Below, in pieces: positions 8,576-18,663 of a DNA stretch of 64,000 bases. Made by a program: the position numbers and the translations under genes. Source of the DNA: Edaphobacter modestus (lineage in GTDB: Bacteria > Acidobacteriota > Terriglobia > Terriglobales > Acidobacteriaceae); the NCBI RefSeq assembly GCF_004217555.1, contig NZ_SHKW01000007.1:248001-312000 (forward strand), in the 5' to 3' direction. Each line of letters starts with the position of its first letter. Within the stretch, counting starts at the first letter, position 1. The notes beneath the pieces are model-generated. The model saw nothing but the letters and a program-made list of their open reading frames with translations. It was not told the DNA's origin and did not search any database.

Positions 8576-9487
8576 ATGATCGAGTCCAGTACACAACCCG
8601 CGACATCCGCTGCAATTCAACAGGCCGAGGAGCGCCTGCAAACTCTGCTGCCGGGTATCTACCGTGGCGGTACAGACGAGGTGAGTCCCGTTTCGATGGG
8701 CTCGGCCCCGCTGGCGTTCGATATAGACGGGAACGTTGAATGGGACCGCATGTGGGGCTCGTTCTGTGACCTCGCCATGGCAGGTGGGCCGCCGCACAAG
8801 GGCAAGCTACTGGAGCCGGGCACGCAGGAGTCGATCATGGCGGAGCCAGTGAAGTACGCCAAGGTCTGCGACGAAATTGTTCGCGGCATCGCACTGGCTG
8901 CCCGCTTGCAGGCAGGGCCGTTCTCCACGCAGGGCTGGCTGCGCGTCGCCTGCAAAAGTCACACCATGGCCGAGTGGCTGCTGCGCGCGATCACCATGGA
9001 GAACATCTCCGTGCGCCTCGAAGACGGCGCGATTCTGTTGCCGGCCGGACCTGCCTTCCGCATGGAGAAAGAGATCAAGAACGTCATCACCGTGGCCGCA
9101 AAGACTACCCACTATTGGAGTGGCCACCTGATACGGCTCCAGCAACTGGGGATCGCAAACCTTTTCAATCAGCTCGAGAGCGAAGCTCCGTTGCTCCAGC
9201 CCGCATGGTGCCCCGGCTCGGAGAATGCTGACGTCCGCGAACGCATTCAACGAGCGCTCGAAGACGCGACGGGCCTTTGGACCACGGACCACAGCTATGC
9301 GGACTGGATCGGGCTGGATTGTTGCAGCGTCCCATCAGCGGTCACCACCATGCGGCGCCTCGTGGCGAGCAACATTTTATGTCGGCGGGAGGAGACTGCG
9401 ATCTTCCTCCCATTGAATCCCGCCGCCGATGCTAATGGCGAACGCCTCGCATGCTTGGTTGCGGAACTTCTAGCCCGAGATGCATAG
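8576..9487 (+). CDS. Conserved protein of unknown function (paralogue of the 13.3-kb pseudogene)
   Basis: This soluble 303-residue protein is one I do not recognise. I chose the ATG because it aligns with the start of the degenerate copy further on; the upstream reading frame overlaps the preceding hairpin region. Conserved blocks shared by both copies include SMGSAPLAFD, WDRMWGSFCDLAMAGGPPHKG, KVCDEIVRGIALAA, MAEWLLRAITMENISVRLE and EKEIKNVITVAAKTTHYW. It has no signal peptide or membrane segment. It lies directly upstream of a TonB receptor and Ni/Co permease, so a metal- or cofactor-related job is possible but unproven. Confidence 0.75.
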   Translation: MIESSTQPATSAAIQQAEERLQTLLPGIYRGGTDEVSPVSMGSAPLAFDIDGNVEWDRMWGSFCDLAMAGGPPHKGKLLEPGTQESIMAEPVKYAKVCDEIVRGIALAARLQAGPFSTQGWLRVACKSHTMAEWLLRAITMENISVRLEDGAILLPAGPAFRMEKEIKNVITVAAKTTHYWSGHLIRLQQLGIANLFNQLESEAPLLQPAWCPGSENADVRERIQRALEDATGLWTTDHSYADWIGLDCCSVPSAVTTMRRLVASNILCRREETAIFLPLNPAADANGERLACLVAELLARDA

Positions 9488-9626
9488 CTGCCCACTTCTT
9501 TGGACGAGGGCGTGATGCCGGACCGGAGCGGATGTTCTGTCTCTCGATTGCACGTTGCCCTCCGCGATAGGTGGGCGTCCCCATCACCAAGCCGCCCATG
9601 AACACCAACCTAAAGAAGCTATTTTT

Positions 9627-11996
9627 ATGGATATAAATAACACGAAATCTAGATTGATGTTAGTTACGTTGCTGATCACAGCGTTTGCGCTGACCGCAAC
9701 GGCGCAATCCACTATTGCTAGAGTCGGGGGTACCGTGCTCGACCCTGCCGGGTTTTCTTTGGCTGGAGCGCAGGTGGAGTTCGATTACTCTTCCGGCGCA
9801 AGGCTGTCTACGACAACCGGAAGTGACGGCGAATTTGCACGTTCACTGCCCGCGTGGGGGGCATACACGGTTCACGTGGAGGCAACGGGATTTGCGACCA
9901 CTACGCAGCAGCTCGATTTGAGTGCTTCGACGGGAAATCTGACACTACGCCTGGAACGCGTGGCTTCGCCTTCTCAGGACGTGATTGTTTCGACAGATGT
10001 GGGACAAATTTCCTTAGACTCTCCCGATCCTTCACAAAAGGTGATGGTGCGCGAAGAGTTGCTGGATGCCAACCCAGGAAGACCCGGAGCACCCATCTCC
10101 ATTCCGGGCATGCCCATTGAGACCGCCGCCGGAGGTATCAAGGCCCCTCAATACTTTGTGCCAGGCGTAGCTGGCGATCATGGAGAACCGATTGCTCAGT
10201 ACGTTGCAGTCGGCAACTATCTGGCTTCGAACAATCTCTCCGCCAACGCGCACGGAAATGGCTATGCCGATCCCAATATCTACGTCTCGGCGGTGCTGGG
10301 CAGCGTCGGCACTGACGGCGGTGCCTTCAATGTGTTGGAAGGCAATCACTCATTAAATCTGGCGGCCATCTATAGTCCACGGCCTCAGGTGAGGCGCTTC
10401 ATCACTCTTACCGGCGACTATCGGGACATCGATTTGAGTGCGGGTTTATCCCCTGTTGATCCGGCGAAGAAGGCATGGATCGCAATTGAAGCCAACTATG
10501 GCAATGGTTTGATGCGCACTCTAGAACATCGCCAGCAATACAAGTGGAACGCGATGCGTGTCTTCGATCCCGGAAATCACGAGATCGCCCTGCTCAGCAT
10601 TGGTTACTACGGACATTCCCACGAGGGGAACCTCGTGCCGATAGGATATGGCGTGCAGGTGAATGACACCATCGACCCTCGACAACAAGACCAGACGCAT
10701 ACAGGAATTCTGGCCGCGAATGACATCTGGAAGATAGGGGCACGCGATGAGCTTTCTTCCTCTGGTTTCTTCCGCACCTATAATCTCACCCTGTTCTCCA
10801 ACTTCGGTGAGGGGCTGATCCGGCAGAGTGAGTTCCGCACGGTGGAGGGCGCAGAAGTGCGCGAATCTCATAAGTTCACTTCATGGTTGGAAGTGTTGAG
10901 CGGCCTTGACTACAACGAAGATGACATTCGCCGCGACAACCTGGATCACTATCTCTCTGCCGATCCCCATGTCCTTGGTCCGTTTCTCAAGGTACTCGCA
11001 AACGACATCACGATACGCGAAGTGGCCCCATTTGTGGCCGTGCGCGGAGACCTTGGACCCCATGTTCAGTTCTATGCTGGCCTGCGACATGAGCAAATCG
11101 AGATGAACAACACCGATATGATTAAACCATCGCAGTCGTATGACGCTTGGCGGCGCTTCGAGAACCCAAAGGCGACAGTGGCCTGGACGCCCGGGACCGG
11201 TCCGGCACACTGGCTGCCTTCAGCATCGTTCAGTATCGGGCAGGCTTTCTTTACCCAGGATCCACGCATCAGCGCGGCAGAGGGTTCGACACCCGAAGCG
11301 GATGTTCTGGCCTCACCATTTGAACGCTCTCACTCGGAACAACTGGTCCTTGAAAAGGAAGTCGGCAGGACTGACGTACGTGTTACATTCGGACGCACGA
11401 CGACGACGGCTACACTCGCCAAGATTGATCCCGACAATGGTCTCGCCGAAGATGAAGGTCCCGGCACTCTCAAATATCTCACTGCAAGCGTGCGGCATCA
11501 GTTCAACTTCGGCATGATACAGACGATCTTCTCGAAGGCAGATGCTCGTGATGATGACACCGGCCTTCCTACGCTGGAAGCCCCTCGCACTATCTTTGAC
11601 GCTCTCACAACTCTGGACAAGCTACCTTTCGGCCTGCATGGTCGAGCCGAGTACGAATATGTGGGACACAAACTGCTGGACGTGGGCAATCCGGATCACC
11701 CGGAGCAGTACGAAGCGATCCCTGTCGGGGAAACGCGCATTGCTTTGGTACGTCCCTTTATGGACGGTCGATTGCAACTTGGCGTGAATGGAATGATCGC
11801 ACGCGGCTATACCGGCCAGACAACAGAAACATTCGCTCCCGGCTGGAAGATTGGCGATTCACCGCCCGCTTGTGCTGCAGGCGTGGATGGAATAGCCAAT
11901 AACTTCAACTGTGGCACCGTAGAGCGAGCCGTTGGCATTCGCATGGTGTCATGGGTGGGCGGGTCGATCTCCTGGAGATTTGGCAATGGGAACTGA
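9627..11996 (+). CDS. TonB-dependent receptor with N-terminal CarboxypepD_reg domain
   Basis: This is an outer-membrane beta-barrel receptor of about 789 residues. A signal peptide (LMLVTLLITAFALTATAQ) is followed by a carboxypeptidase-regulatory-like beta domain (about residues 28-115, GGTVLDPAGFSLAGAQVEF). A plug-like region and a long barrel ending in the aromatic GGSISWRFG segment come next. I used the ATG directly before the signal peptide rather than the longer frame from 9555. The next gene is a nickel/cobalt permease 66 bp downstream, suggesting a Ni2+, Co2+ or metal-chelate substrate. Confidence 0.85.
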   Translation: MDINNTKSRLMLVTLLITAFALTATAQSTIARVGGTVLDPAGFSLAGAQVEFDYSSGARLSTTTGSDGEFARSLPAWGAYTVHVEATGFATTTQQLDLSASTGNLTLRLERVASPSQDVIVSTDVGQISLDSPDPSQKVMVREELLDANPGRPGAPISIPGMPIETAAGGIKAPQYFVPGVAGDHGEPIAQYVAVGNYLASNNLSANAHGNGYADPNIYVSAVLGSVGTDGGAFNVLEGNHSLNLAAIYSPRPQVRRFITLTGDYRDIDLSAGLSPVDPAKKAWIAIEANYGNGLMRTLEHRQQYKWNAMRVFDPGNHEIALLSIGYYGHSHEGNLVPIGYGVQVNDTIDPRQQDQTHTGILAANDIWKIGARDELSSSGFFRTYNLTLFSNFGEGLIRQSEFRTVEGAEVRESHKFTSWLEVLSGLDYNEDDIRRDNLDHYLSADPHVLGPFLKVLANDITIREVAPFVAVRGDLGPHVQFYAGLRHEQIEMNNTDMIKPSQSYDAWRRFENPKATVAWTPGTGPAHWLPSASFSIGQAFFTQDPRISAAEGSTPEADVLASPFERSHSEQLVLEKEVGRTDVRVTFGRTTTTATLAKIDPDNGLAEDEGPGTLKYLTASVRHQFNFGMIQTIFSKADARDDDTGLPTLEAPRTIFDALTTLDKLPFGLHGRAEYEYVGHKLLDVGNPDHPEQYEAIPVGETRIALVRPFMDGRLQLGVNGMIARGYTGQTTETFAPGWKIGDSPPACAAGVDGIANNFNCGTVERAVGIRMVSWVGGSISWRFGNGN

Positions 11997-12062
11997 CTTA
12001 GATCAATGCGGCCATAGACGATGTCTATTGAGGGGCGGATCAATATCGCTGCTGGAGTTGAA

Positions 12063-13103
12063 ATGCGCAATTTGTTGAACGATGCTTCCCGCAATGTCCG
12101 AGCCAAGATAGCCGGCATTTACGGAATTCTGCTGGTATTCAATGCAGGGGCGTGGCTCTGGGCCGTTGTCGCGTTTCGCCACTATCCCCTTCTTCTCGGA
12201 GCGGCATTCCTCGCTTACAGTTTTGGGTTGCGACACGCCGTTGACGCCGATCATATCGCGGCGATAGACAATGTAACGCGCAAGCTGATGCAGGAAGGCA
12301 AGCAGCCAGTTGCGGTCGGCTTCATGTTTTCGCTTGGACATTCGACCATCGTTCTCATCGGATCAGCGGCAATCGCGTCATCAGCGCTCGCACTGCAACA
12401 CCGTGTGGACGCCTTCCGAACTATCGGCGAATCCATCGGAACAATAGTGTCTACCGTTTTCTTGTTCGGCATCGCGTTTGTGAACCTGATGGTTCTACGG
12501 TCGGTTTACCGTGTTTTCACGAGCGTGCGCGAAGGATCGCCCTATGTCGAGGAAGACCTGAATCTGCTTCTGGCAGATCGCGGGTTCCTGTCACGTCTCT
12601 TCCGACCGATGTTAGCTATGATCCGGCAGAGCTGGCATATGTATCCGCTAGGACTTCTGTTTGGACTAGGGTTCGATACGGCTACAGAGATCGGACTCTT
12701 GAGCATCTCCGCGACGGAAGCCTCGAAGGGGCTGCCGGTGATGTCCACGCTTGTTTTCCCGGCTCTTTTCGCAGCAGGCATGTCGCTTGTAGATACAACC
12801 GACAATATCCTCATGTTGGGGGCGTACGGTTGGGCATTTGTGAAGCCCGTCCGCAAGCACTACAACATGACGATTACGCTTGTCTCGGTGGTCGTTGCGC
12901 TGGTCGTTGGGGGCATCGAGGCTCTAGCTCTGTTCGCCGGCCGGTTCCACTTCAGCGGAATGTTTTGGGACACTGTGCGGAAGGTCAACGACAACTTTGG
13001 AATGCTCGGGTACTTGATCATCGGGTTGTTTGTGTTGAGTTGGATCCTATCGATTGCCTACTATAAGTGGCAACGATTTGATGATCTTGAGATACAGACG
13101 TGA
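12063..13103 (+). CDS. HoxN/NixA-type (NiCoT) nickel/cobalt permease
   Basis: This inner-membrane permease has 346 residues and about eight hydrophobic segments. The family signature RHAVDADHIAAIDNVTRKL sits in the second helix, with the accompanying GFMFSLGHSTIV and LGFDTATEI motifs that bind Ni2+/Co2+. The ATG at 12063 has GGAG 5 nt upstream, whereas the longer frame from 12021 has no ribosome site. Together with the TonB receptor upstream it makes a two-membrane uptake route. No nickel enzyme is visible in the window. Confidence 0.9.
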   Translation: MRNLLNDASRNVRAKIAGIYGILLVFNAGAWLWAVVAFRHYPLLLGAAFLAYSFGLRHAVDADHIAAIDNVTRKLMQEGKQPVAVGFMFSLGHSTIVLIGSAAIASSALALQHRVDAFRTIGESIGTIVSTVFLFGIAFVNLMVLRSVYRVFTSVREGSPYVEEDLNLLLADRGFLSRLFRPMLAMIRQSWHMYPLGLLFGLGFDTATEIGLLSISATEASKGLPVMSTLVFPALFAAGMSLVDTTDNILMLGAYGWAFVKPVRKHYNMTITLVSVVVALVVGGIEALALFAGRFHFSGMFWDTVRKVNDNFGMLGYLIIGLFVLSWILSIAYYKWQRFDDLEIQT

Positions 13104-13282
13104 ACTGTAGTCTCGTATTGAGCATTGCGCCGAGGCTGAACAGGAGCTCGCCCCGCAAATTGGTAGCGAAGATCGCTACTCGAGTTCTGCGTTCGGTGAA
13201 AGTTAGTGAACTCAAACAGATATATCGGAATAATTGCCCTGCGTGATACCGCAGACCATCCCGGAGGAAGCGCACCGCAGCA

Positions 13283-14198
13283 ATGACCATGAACGAAATC
13301 AGGACACAACCTATGGCATCCGCCGCTATCCAAAAGGTTGAGGAGCGCCTACAGACGCTGCTGCCCAGTATCTACCGTGACCGAACAGATGAAATACAGC
13401 CCTTGTCGATGGGCTCGGCACCGCTAGCATTCGATGTGGACGGCAACGTCGCATGGGACCGCATCTGGGACTCGTTCTGTGACCTCGCTATGGCAGGGGG
13501 CCCCCGCACAAGGGAAACTGCTGGAACGCGGCACGCCGGAGCAGATCCTCGCAGAGCCCGTCCGTTACGCCGAGGTCTGCGAGGAGATCGTGCGCGGCAT
13601 CGAACTCGCGGCGCGCTCGAAGGCGACACCATCCTCCTCGCCCGGCTGGATGCGCGTTCAATGCAGCAACCACACAATGGCGGAGTGGCTGCTACGCGCG
13701 ATCACCATGGAGAACATCTCCGTGCGCCTCGAAGAGGGCGAGATCCTGCTGCCCGCAGGGACTGCCTTTCGCGTGGAAAAGGAGATCAAGAACGTCATCA
13801 CCGTGACCGCCAAGACGACCCACTACTGGTGCGGCCGCCTGATACGCCTCCAGCAGATTGGAGTCGCGAACCTCTTCTACCAGCTCGGCAGCGAAGCTCC
13901 GCTTCTCCAACCTGTATGGGAAGCCAGCGCGGAGATTGCTGACGCCCGCGAACGCATCGAGCGTGCGCTCGAAGACGCGACTGGCCTCCGGACCACGAAA
14001 AACAGCTACGCAAACTGGATCGGCCTGGAACTGCGGCGGCATCTCGCCAGCGATCACCACAATGCGCCGCCTCGTGGCAGGCAATATCCTCTACCGCCGC
14101 GAAGAGACCGCGATCTTTCTCCCCTGAACCCCATCACCGATCCCGACGGCGCACGCCTCGCACACTCGGTCTCGGAGCTTCTCGCCCGGGACGCATAG
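13283..14198 (+). pseudogene. Frameshifted second copy of the unknown protein at 8.6 kb
   Basis: The same family runs through three frames. It begins MTMNEIRTQPMASAAIQKVEERLQ and shifts in the G/C run near 13500 (intact copy GGPPHKG). It continues with MAEWLLRAITMENISVRLEEGE and EKEIKNVITVTAKTTHYW, shifts again near 14035 and returns near 14127 before ending LLARDA like the intact copy. Three single-base indels in 900 bp suggest decay after duplication, or poor base calls in homopolymers. The two copies bracket the TonB receptor/NiCoT pair. Confidence 0.8.
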
Positions 14199-14323
14199 CC
14201 AGAAGGGAGGTCGTATCGGTGTGCGGTCGTTGCTCTCGCAACTTCGCTCAATACAGCAGGACTGTAAGAGCCCGTTGGAGGAGCGGGTCACTCGCAAGCC
14301 CGATGCGCTAGACTTCAAGCCAT

Positions 14324-15353
14324 ATGGCCACGCGCAAGAGAAAAGTCGGTTCCTATGCAACAGAGTTGGTCAAGAAGGCGGGCGAAGCCATGTTGACCGC
14401 GGTTCAGATCTACAACAACCCCCAGATCGACTTCAAATCGGAACTCTTCATCGTGACCACGGTGGTTGCCTGGACCTATCTGTTGCACGCTCACTACCGA
14501 AAAACGGGGGTGGAGTACCGGCAGACCGACCCCTTGATGAGTGGTAAGAGGCGGCGCTTTCTGCGTACGAAGTATGGTGCCGTTCGACACTGGAGCCTTG
14601 AACAGTGTCTCTAAAGCAAGGACTGTTCTGTAGAAAAGGGCGTAATCACCAAACCTCATGTTCCTGATCGGGATCAGGCATGAGATCGAGCACCAGATGA
14701 CGAGCCGCATCGACGAACAGCTAAGCGCAAAGTTCATGGCATGCGCCCTCAACTTCAGCTCCGCCATCAAGAAGCTATTCGACAAGAGGTATTCGCTTGA
14801 AAACGAACAGGCATTCAGTATCCAGTTCTCCTCGATCGACGAGACAACCACCAAAGCCCTCATGGCTGAGGTTGATCTCCCTCAGCACATCAAGTCATTC
14901 GTAGTACAGTTCGAGACCGGAATGACGCAGGAGGATTTTGACGATCCTCGCTTCTCCTACCGGGTAGCGCTAGTCAAGAAGCTGAACAACAACAAGAACA
15001 CCGCTGACCGAGTACTGCAGATTGTTCCAGACGGAAGCCATGCCGCCAATGCGATGAACGAAGTCATCCTTAAAGAAACCGAGGGGCACAAGTCACGTCC
15101 CAGCACCATCGTCAAACAGATGAAAGCCGAAGGCTATTCGCGGTTCGGGATTACCCAGCACACCGATCTTTGGCGCGAGAAGGAAGCCAAGAACCCAAAA
15201 CACCGATATGGAGTCGACCTAGAAGGAACTTGGATGTGGTACGACTCGTGGGTTGCGGTCGTCAGGAAGCATTGCCAGGACCACGAAGCTCGGTACAAGC
15301 CGACGGCATCGATCTTCGCAGCCGAGGAAGCTGCGACTGCCAAGATAGCTTAG
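14324..15353 (+). pseudogene. DUF3644 protein, broken by a stop and a frameshift
   Basis: The first part (VGSYATELVKKAGEAMLTAVQIYNNP) and the second part (MFLIGIRHEIEHQMTSRID ... through the C-terminus) together match a DUF3644 protein of about 340 residues. An in-frame TAA interrupts it at about 14612, and an extra A near 14650 shifts the frame before MFLIG. The RHEIEH segment fits the R-x4-H pattern of HEPN RNases, but that link is my inference. The gene stands alone, downstream of another pseudogene. Confidence 0.72.
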
Positions 15354-15937
15354 AAGGGTGCTGGCGAGGGTGCTGAAGCCAGAGTTCTGATGCTGATCGG
15401 TGCCGAGGCCAAGGATGATGACGAGTTCAGCTCCATGCAGATCTGCGGGGGTCCGGCGTGGCCCGCAACCGAGCCGTCGTGACGTCGAACGGCACAGCGC
15501 GTTTCTCCGCCTCGCTGATCCAAATGGCTGTCGCCACATCACGTCGCGAGGATCGCCGTACTTGATGCAAAACAGCCCTGGATTGTAAGAACCGTAACTT
15601 TAGTCATGTCAAATTATTGCCGATCACTGTCAGTTTTGGCGCTAGCGCTCGCGTTGAGAGGAACCGCGATAATTGACATGTGGAAACGCAAGAGAGTTCA
15701 ACGACCCCTCCCCAAATGACCCGTTGTTGAATCCCATGACATAGCCGTCCCCCATTCGAAGGACCTTTTCAAACACGCGCTTCTCGACTCCTGTCATGTC
15801 AGCCATGCCGCAATTCCTCTGATGGCGGGCTGCCCAACCCTCCTCTTGCACTTGCCGCCTCCGCTGGCGTGGGCCAGGGCCAAGGCGTGTTTGTTAGCAA
15901 ACACAGCACAACCATTCAAAAACGGAGGAACGACCCG
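15354..15937. other. Intergenic region with a 76-bp inverted-repeat element
   Basis: I see no credible gene here. Near-matching inverted arms CATGTCAAATTAT (15605-15617) and ATAATTGACATG (15669-15680) bound a 76-bp G/C-rich core. This resembles joined insertion-sequence ends or a short non-autonomous element. Confidence 0.35.
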
Positions 15938-16072
15938 ATGAGTAACACGACAGCAAATCCTTACCGCATTAGCTTGACCGAAATGCTGAAACAAGAAGGA
16001 CGCACCTTTGAGGCTATGGCCGAAGAGGTGATGTTGGGTATTGGGGAGCAACGGAACAGAAAACTCGCTTAA
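15938..16072 (+). CDS. Possible 44-residue small protein
   Basis: The short frame MSNTTANPYRISLTEMLKQEG... begins 8 nt after a good GGAGG and has a plausible amphipathic composition. I recognise no family. It lies in an otherwise gene-poor stretch among pseudogenes, so it could be the start of a decayed gene. Confidence 0.3.
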   Translation: MSNTTANPYRISLTEMLKQEGRTFEAMAEEVMLGIGEQRNRKLA

Positions 16073-16388
16073 GGATTCATGCCACCTCGACCCTCGATCG
16101 GACGGGCTCCGGAGCGGCCGTAACCGGGGGATGGCAACGATTCGCGACAGACTGGGCCACATGACCGGAACTCAAAGGTTGGGGTCGATCCAATACTTGC
16201 TTATCAGGGCTACTCGTCGCCCTATCTCTCAAGCACCTTTCTGCCTGCTAAGAGCCGATCAGAAGCGAGAACCATTCGCAATGGCAAGCATCGTTATTAT
16301 CGTCGGGCACGGACGCTCCAACCACCCAAGTATTCGCTTGCCCAAGAGCGAACTAACCTAGCAAAATGCTAGACGTGTGGAGGTAGGT
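16073..16388. other. Non-coding stretch
   Basis: I see no supportable gene, repeat or terminator between the small frame and the SemiSWEET remnant. Confidence 0.3.
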
Positions 16389-16795
16389 ATGGACCGATTC
16401 AACAGAATAACGCTTGCTGTTTTTCTTCCGTGCGTTGTAGTCCTTTGCGGCTGTCAGCATCTGGCTGTCCATGACACACGGAGTTTACTTGACCCCAATG
16501 TTGAGCGGTCAGAGGTCCTCGGCTTAGTGGCCGGTTTTGGAACACCTTTGCCGCTTTGCCGGATTTGATCGCGATGCTCAGGCGTCGATCCACTTCGGGC
16601 ATGAACCCACGCATGGCGGCCATCATGGGCGTCTTTCAGATTCTCTGGGTCTACTACGGTTTATTGATTAATTCGCGGCCGGTCATTATATGGAACGTGA
16701 TCGCGGTGTTGGTCAATTTTCTGAGCGTCGGCTTATACTTCTATTTCGACCATAAAGAAAAAGCCTTAAACAGAGCTGTAAAGCAACACCCATAA
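16389..16795 (+). pseudogene. SemiSWEET-like sugar transporter with lipoprotein-like leader, frameshifted
   Basis: The first frame gives a lipoprotein-type signal (LAVFLPCVVVLCGC, lipobox before Cys) and then VLGLVAGFGT. A one-base loss at about 16547 moves the rest to another frame: FAALPDLIAMLRRRSTSGM, then two hydrophobic helices ending YFYFDHKEKALN. Read across the shift, this is the three-helix SemiSWEET/PQ-loop fold. The lipoprotein-like leader is unusual for the family and may be a chance fusion. As read, no full transporter can be made. Confidence 0.65.
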
Positions 16796-16927
16796 GTGAC
16801 CATTCCGGATGGACCTATTGAATTTTCATCCGTTTTAACAGTTGCCTGCCGTGGATGGTTATAGAGACCATCTGAGGTCATTGGTAACGCAAGTTGCTTC
16901 TCACTCTTGGTTGCGCGCAGACTTCTG

Positions 16928-17880
16928 TCACTTGTTACCAAATGTCCAACTGAGTCCCGAACTGGAGCCGTAGTCGCTGCCGGAAAGGTTATTTGGCGGC
17001 CGGCTGTCCCAGTTGCCGTAGAACGAGACATTCCACGACAGATTACCAGTGAGCTTGATGTAATAGGTCGCGTTCGCGTTGAATTTCACCCGACCGGGCT
17101 CGGAGATAGCCGGCAAAAGAGCAGCGCTTAGGTTCGCGTTGGTTTTATTGAACCGGAAGAATTGCAGCTTTGCTGCGATGAGGCCAGCCGCCAGGCTTTG
17201 CGGGGCAATATTTTGAGCATAATCCGTGTTCTGCCCGCCAAAGCCGGCGAGCACTGAGATGCGCGCTGCGTTGGTGTTCGTTAGGTAACGTCCCATACCA
17301 CCACCGAAGGTGCCTTGCCGGATGATCCCCTGTTCCGTACTCTGCAGGAAAATGCCAAGGCCCTCATCGAACCAATTGTTCCAGCGCATGAGGTGCAAGA
17401 CATCGACGTCCAGCTGGTTTCGGGTTGATGCAGACGTGCCGGTGCTCGCGGACAAGGTGGAGCTGAAGCTGGCTCCCGCGGCCCAGCGTTCTCGGGGGTA
17501 TGTGACCTGCGACCCTAAGCTATATTGAGTTGACTGGTTGCCTTTCGAGTAGATGATTCCCGTATTAACGTTGCCGTTGAACCGCTGGAAGAACTTTGCC
17601 GAGGTAACGTCCATTTCAACGATCCGCGAACTGTCGATCACTGCTTCTTTTCCCGACGTTTGCGCTACCGCAATCTCCACGGGTCGGCCCCCCGGAGTAT
17701 TCGTGGTTTTAAGGGGTCCCTGTGTGCACACCAGCATTGAGTCCTTTGATCTCGCCCGTGAGGTGATCGCCATTCTTCATGACAATTACGTCGGTGCTTT
17801 CTCGCGCAAAAGAGGGACGTAGTCAGAAGAAATGCACAACTCAGCATGACGGCCGAGTTCATAACCGGTTTTGTCTTCAT
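16928..17880 (-). pseudogene. DUF481 outer-membrane-type protein, frameshifted at its N-terminus
   Basis: The C-terminal 240 residues read cleanly as a DUF481 beta-barrel-like protein (AGASFSSTLSASTGTS, MRWNNWFDEGLGIFLQST, ending SSSGLSWTFGNK). The N-terminus is split over three frames: a signal peptide (SAVMLSCAFLLTTSLF), then VIVMKNGDHLTGEIKGLNAG in a second frame, then the long frame from about 17773. At least two indels therefore separate the export signal from the barrel. Function in the family is unknown. Confidence 0.75.
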
Positions 17881-18105
17881 GATGTTTTGCCCTCTATCGT
17901 GATAAGTCTTGGCTACGGGTGAATCGGTCCTTGGTTAAACATCGGCGATGCCCCAAGACCGTAAGCCGGTTTCAATGAAGTCGCTGGCTCGACGGACGCT
18001 GCGTGCGATACTCTGACATCATGCGCGGCCACATCGTCCTGAATCCGCTTTTCGCCCCCCTCTTCTAACGCTTTATTATTCTGCCTATTGCAGGCGGAAG
18101 CCGAT

Positions 18106-18633
18106 TCAATCCCGATAGCTTAGCCGCATCCCCCGCAAACGCCACGGAGTCTCTTGGACGCTCCGCGACCCAAAAACCAAGCCGCCTAAGCGATGAGCGA
18201 ACGACGCGGATCTGGCCGTAGTGGGCCGGGATGATGAAGGTTTGCACCTGATCCGGCGCATCAACACATCTGTCGTCTGTCCAGGCAGACGTACTTGCAA
18301 ATGACTCCAGCCTGACTGAACCATCTTGTTCGGGTGATCCTGAGCGGTCTTTACTCGATGACATGCACAGCAAAGGCTCTGGAGGTTAGGTGCCATGCGG
18401 ATCGGTTCGACGTGATCAACATCCTGCGCTGGTGTTGCCCGTCCATCTTGTACACAGAGCTGGCAAAGATACCTATCTCGCTTGAGTGCCTCGGCTTTGA
18501 TCCGTTTCCAGGCTGAGTCATAACCGCGACTCGCTGGTGATCCACGCCACCGTTCGCGCTGCTGTTGCTCAGCGGCTCGATGGTCGTCACACCAACCTGA
18601 GTCGGTGCGGTTCGGATAGCCCGAAACCAACAA
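18106..18633 (-). pseudogene. HNH endonuclease-like (phage type), probably degenerate
   Basis: The frame has the layout of small phage HNH nucleases: NRTDSGWCDDHRAAE, GSPASRGYDSAWKRIKAEAL, RYLCQLCVQDGRATPAQDVDHVEPIR and LCCACHRVKTAQDH. The zinc cysteine pairs and the DH of the HNH core are present, but about 6-10 residues between the two halves are missing compared with the usual spacing. The C-terminal part is not recognisable and no good start codon exists. It is probably a prophage relic; no terminase or capsid genes accompany it. Confidence 0.6.
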
Positions 18634-18663
18634 TCGAGCCGAGAGGCTGAGAGATTCCTCTGA

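Noticed and set aside
9488..9626. Cobalamin or Ni/Co riboswitch before the TonB receptor
   Set aside because: I could not find the conserved boxes or paired stems of either class in the leader.
18065..18373. Second minus-strand frame overlapping the HNH remnant
   Set aside because: Part of it looks protein-like, but I cannot name a family or a start; left out as unsupported.
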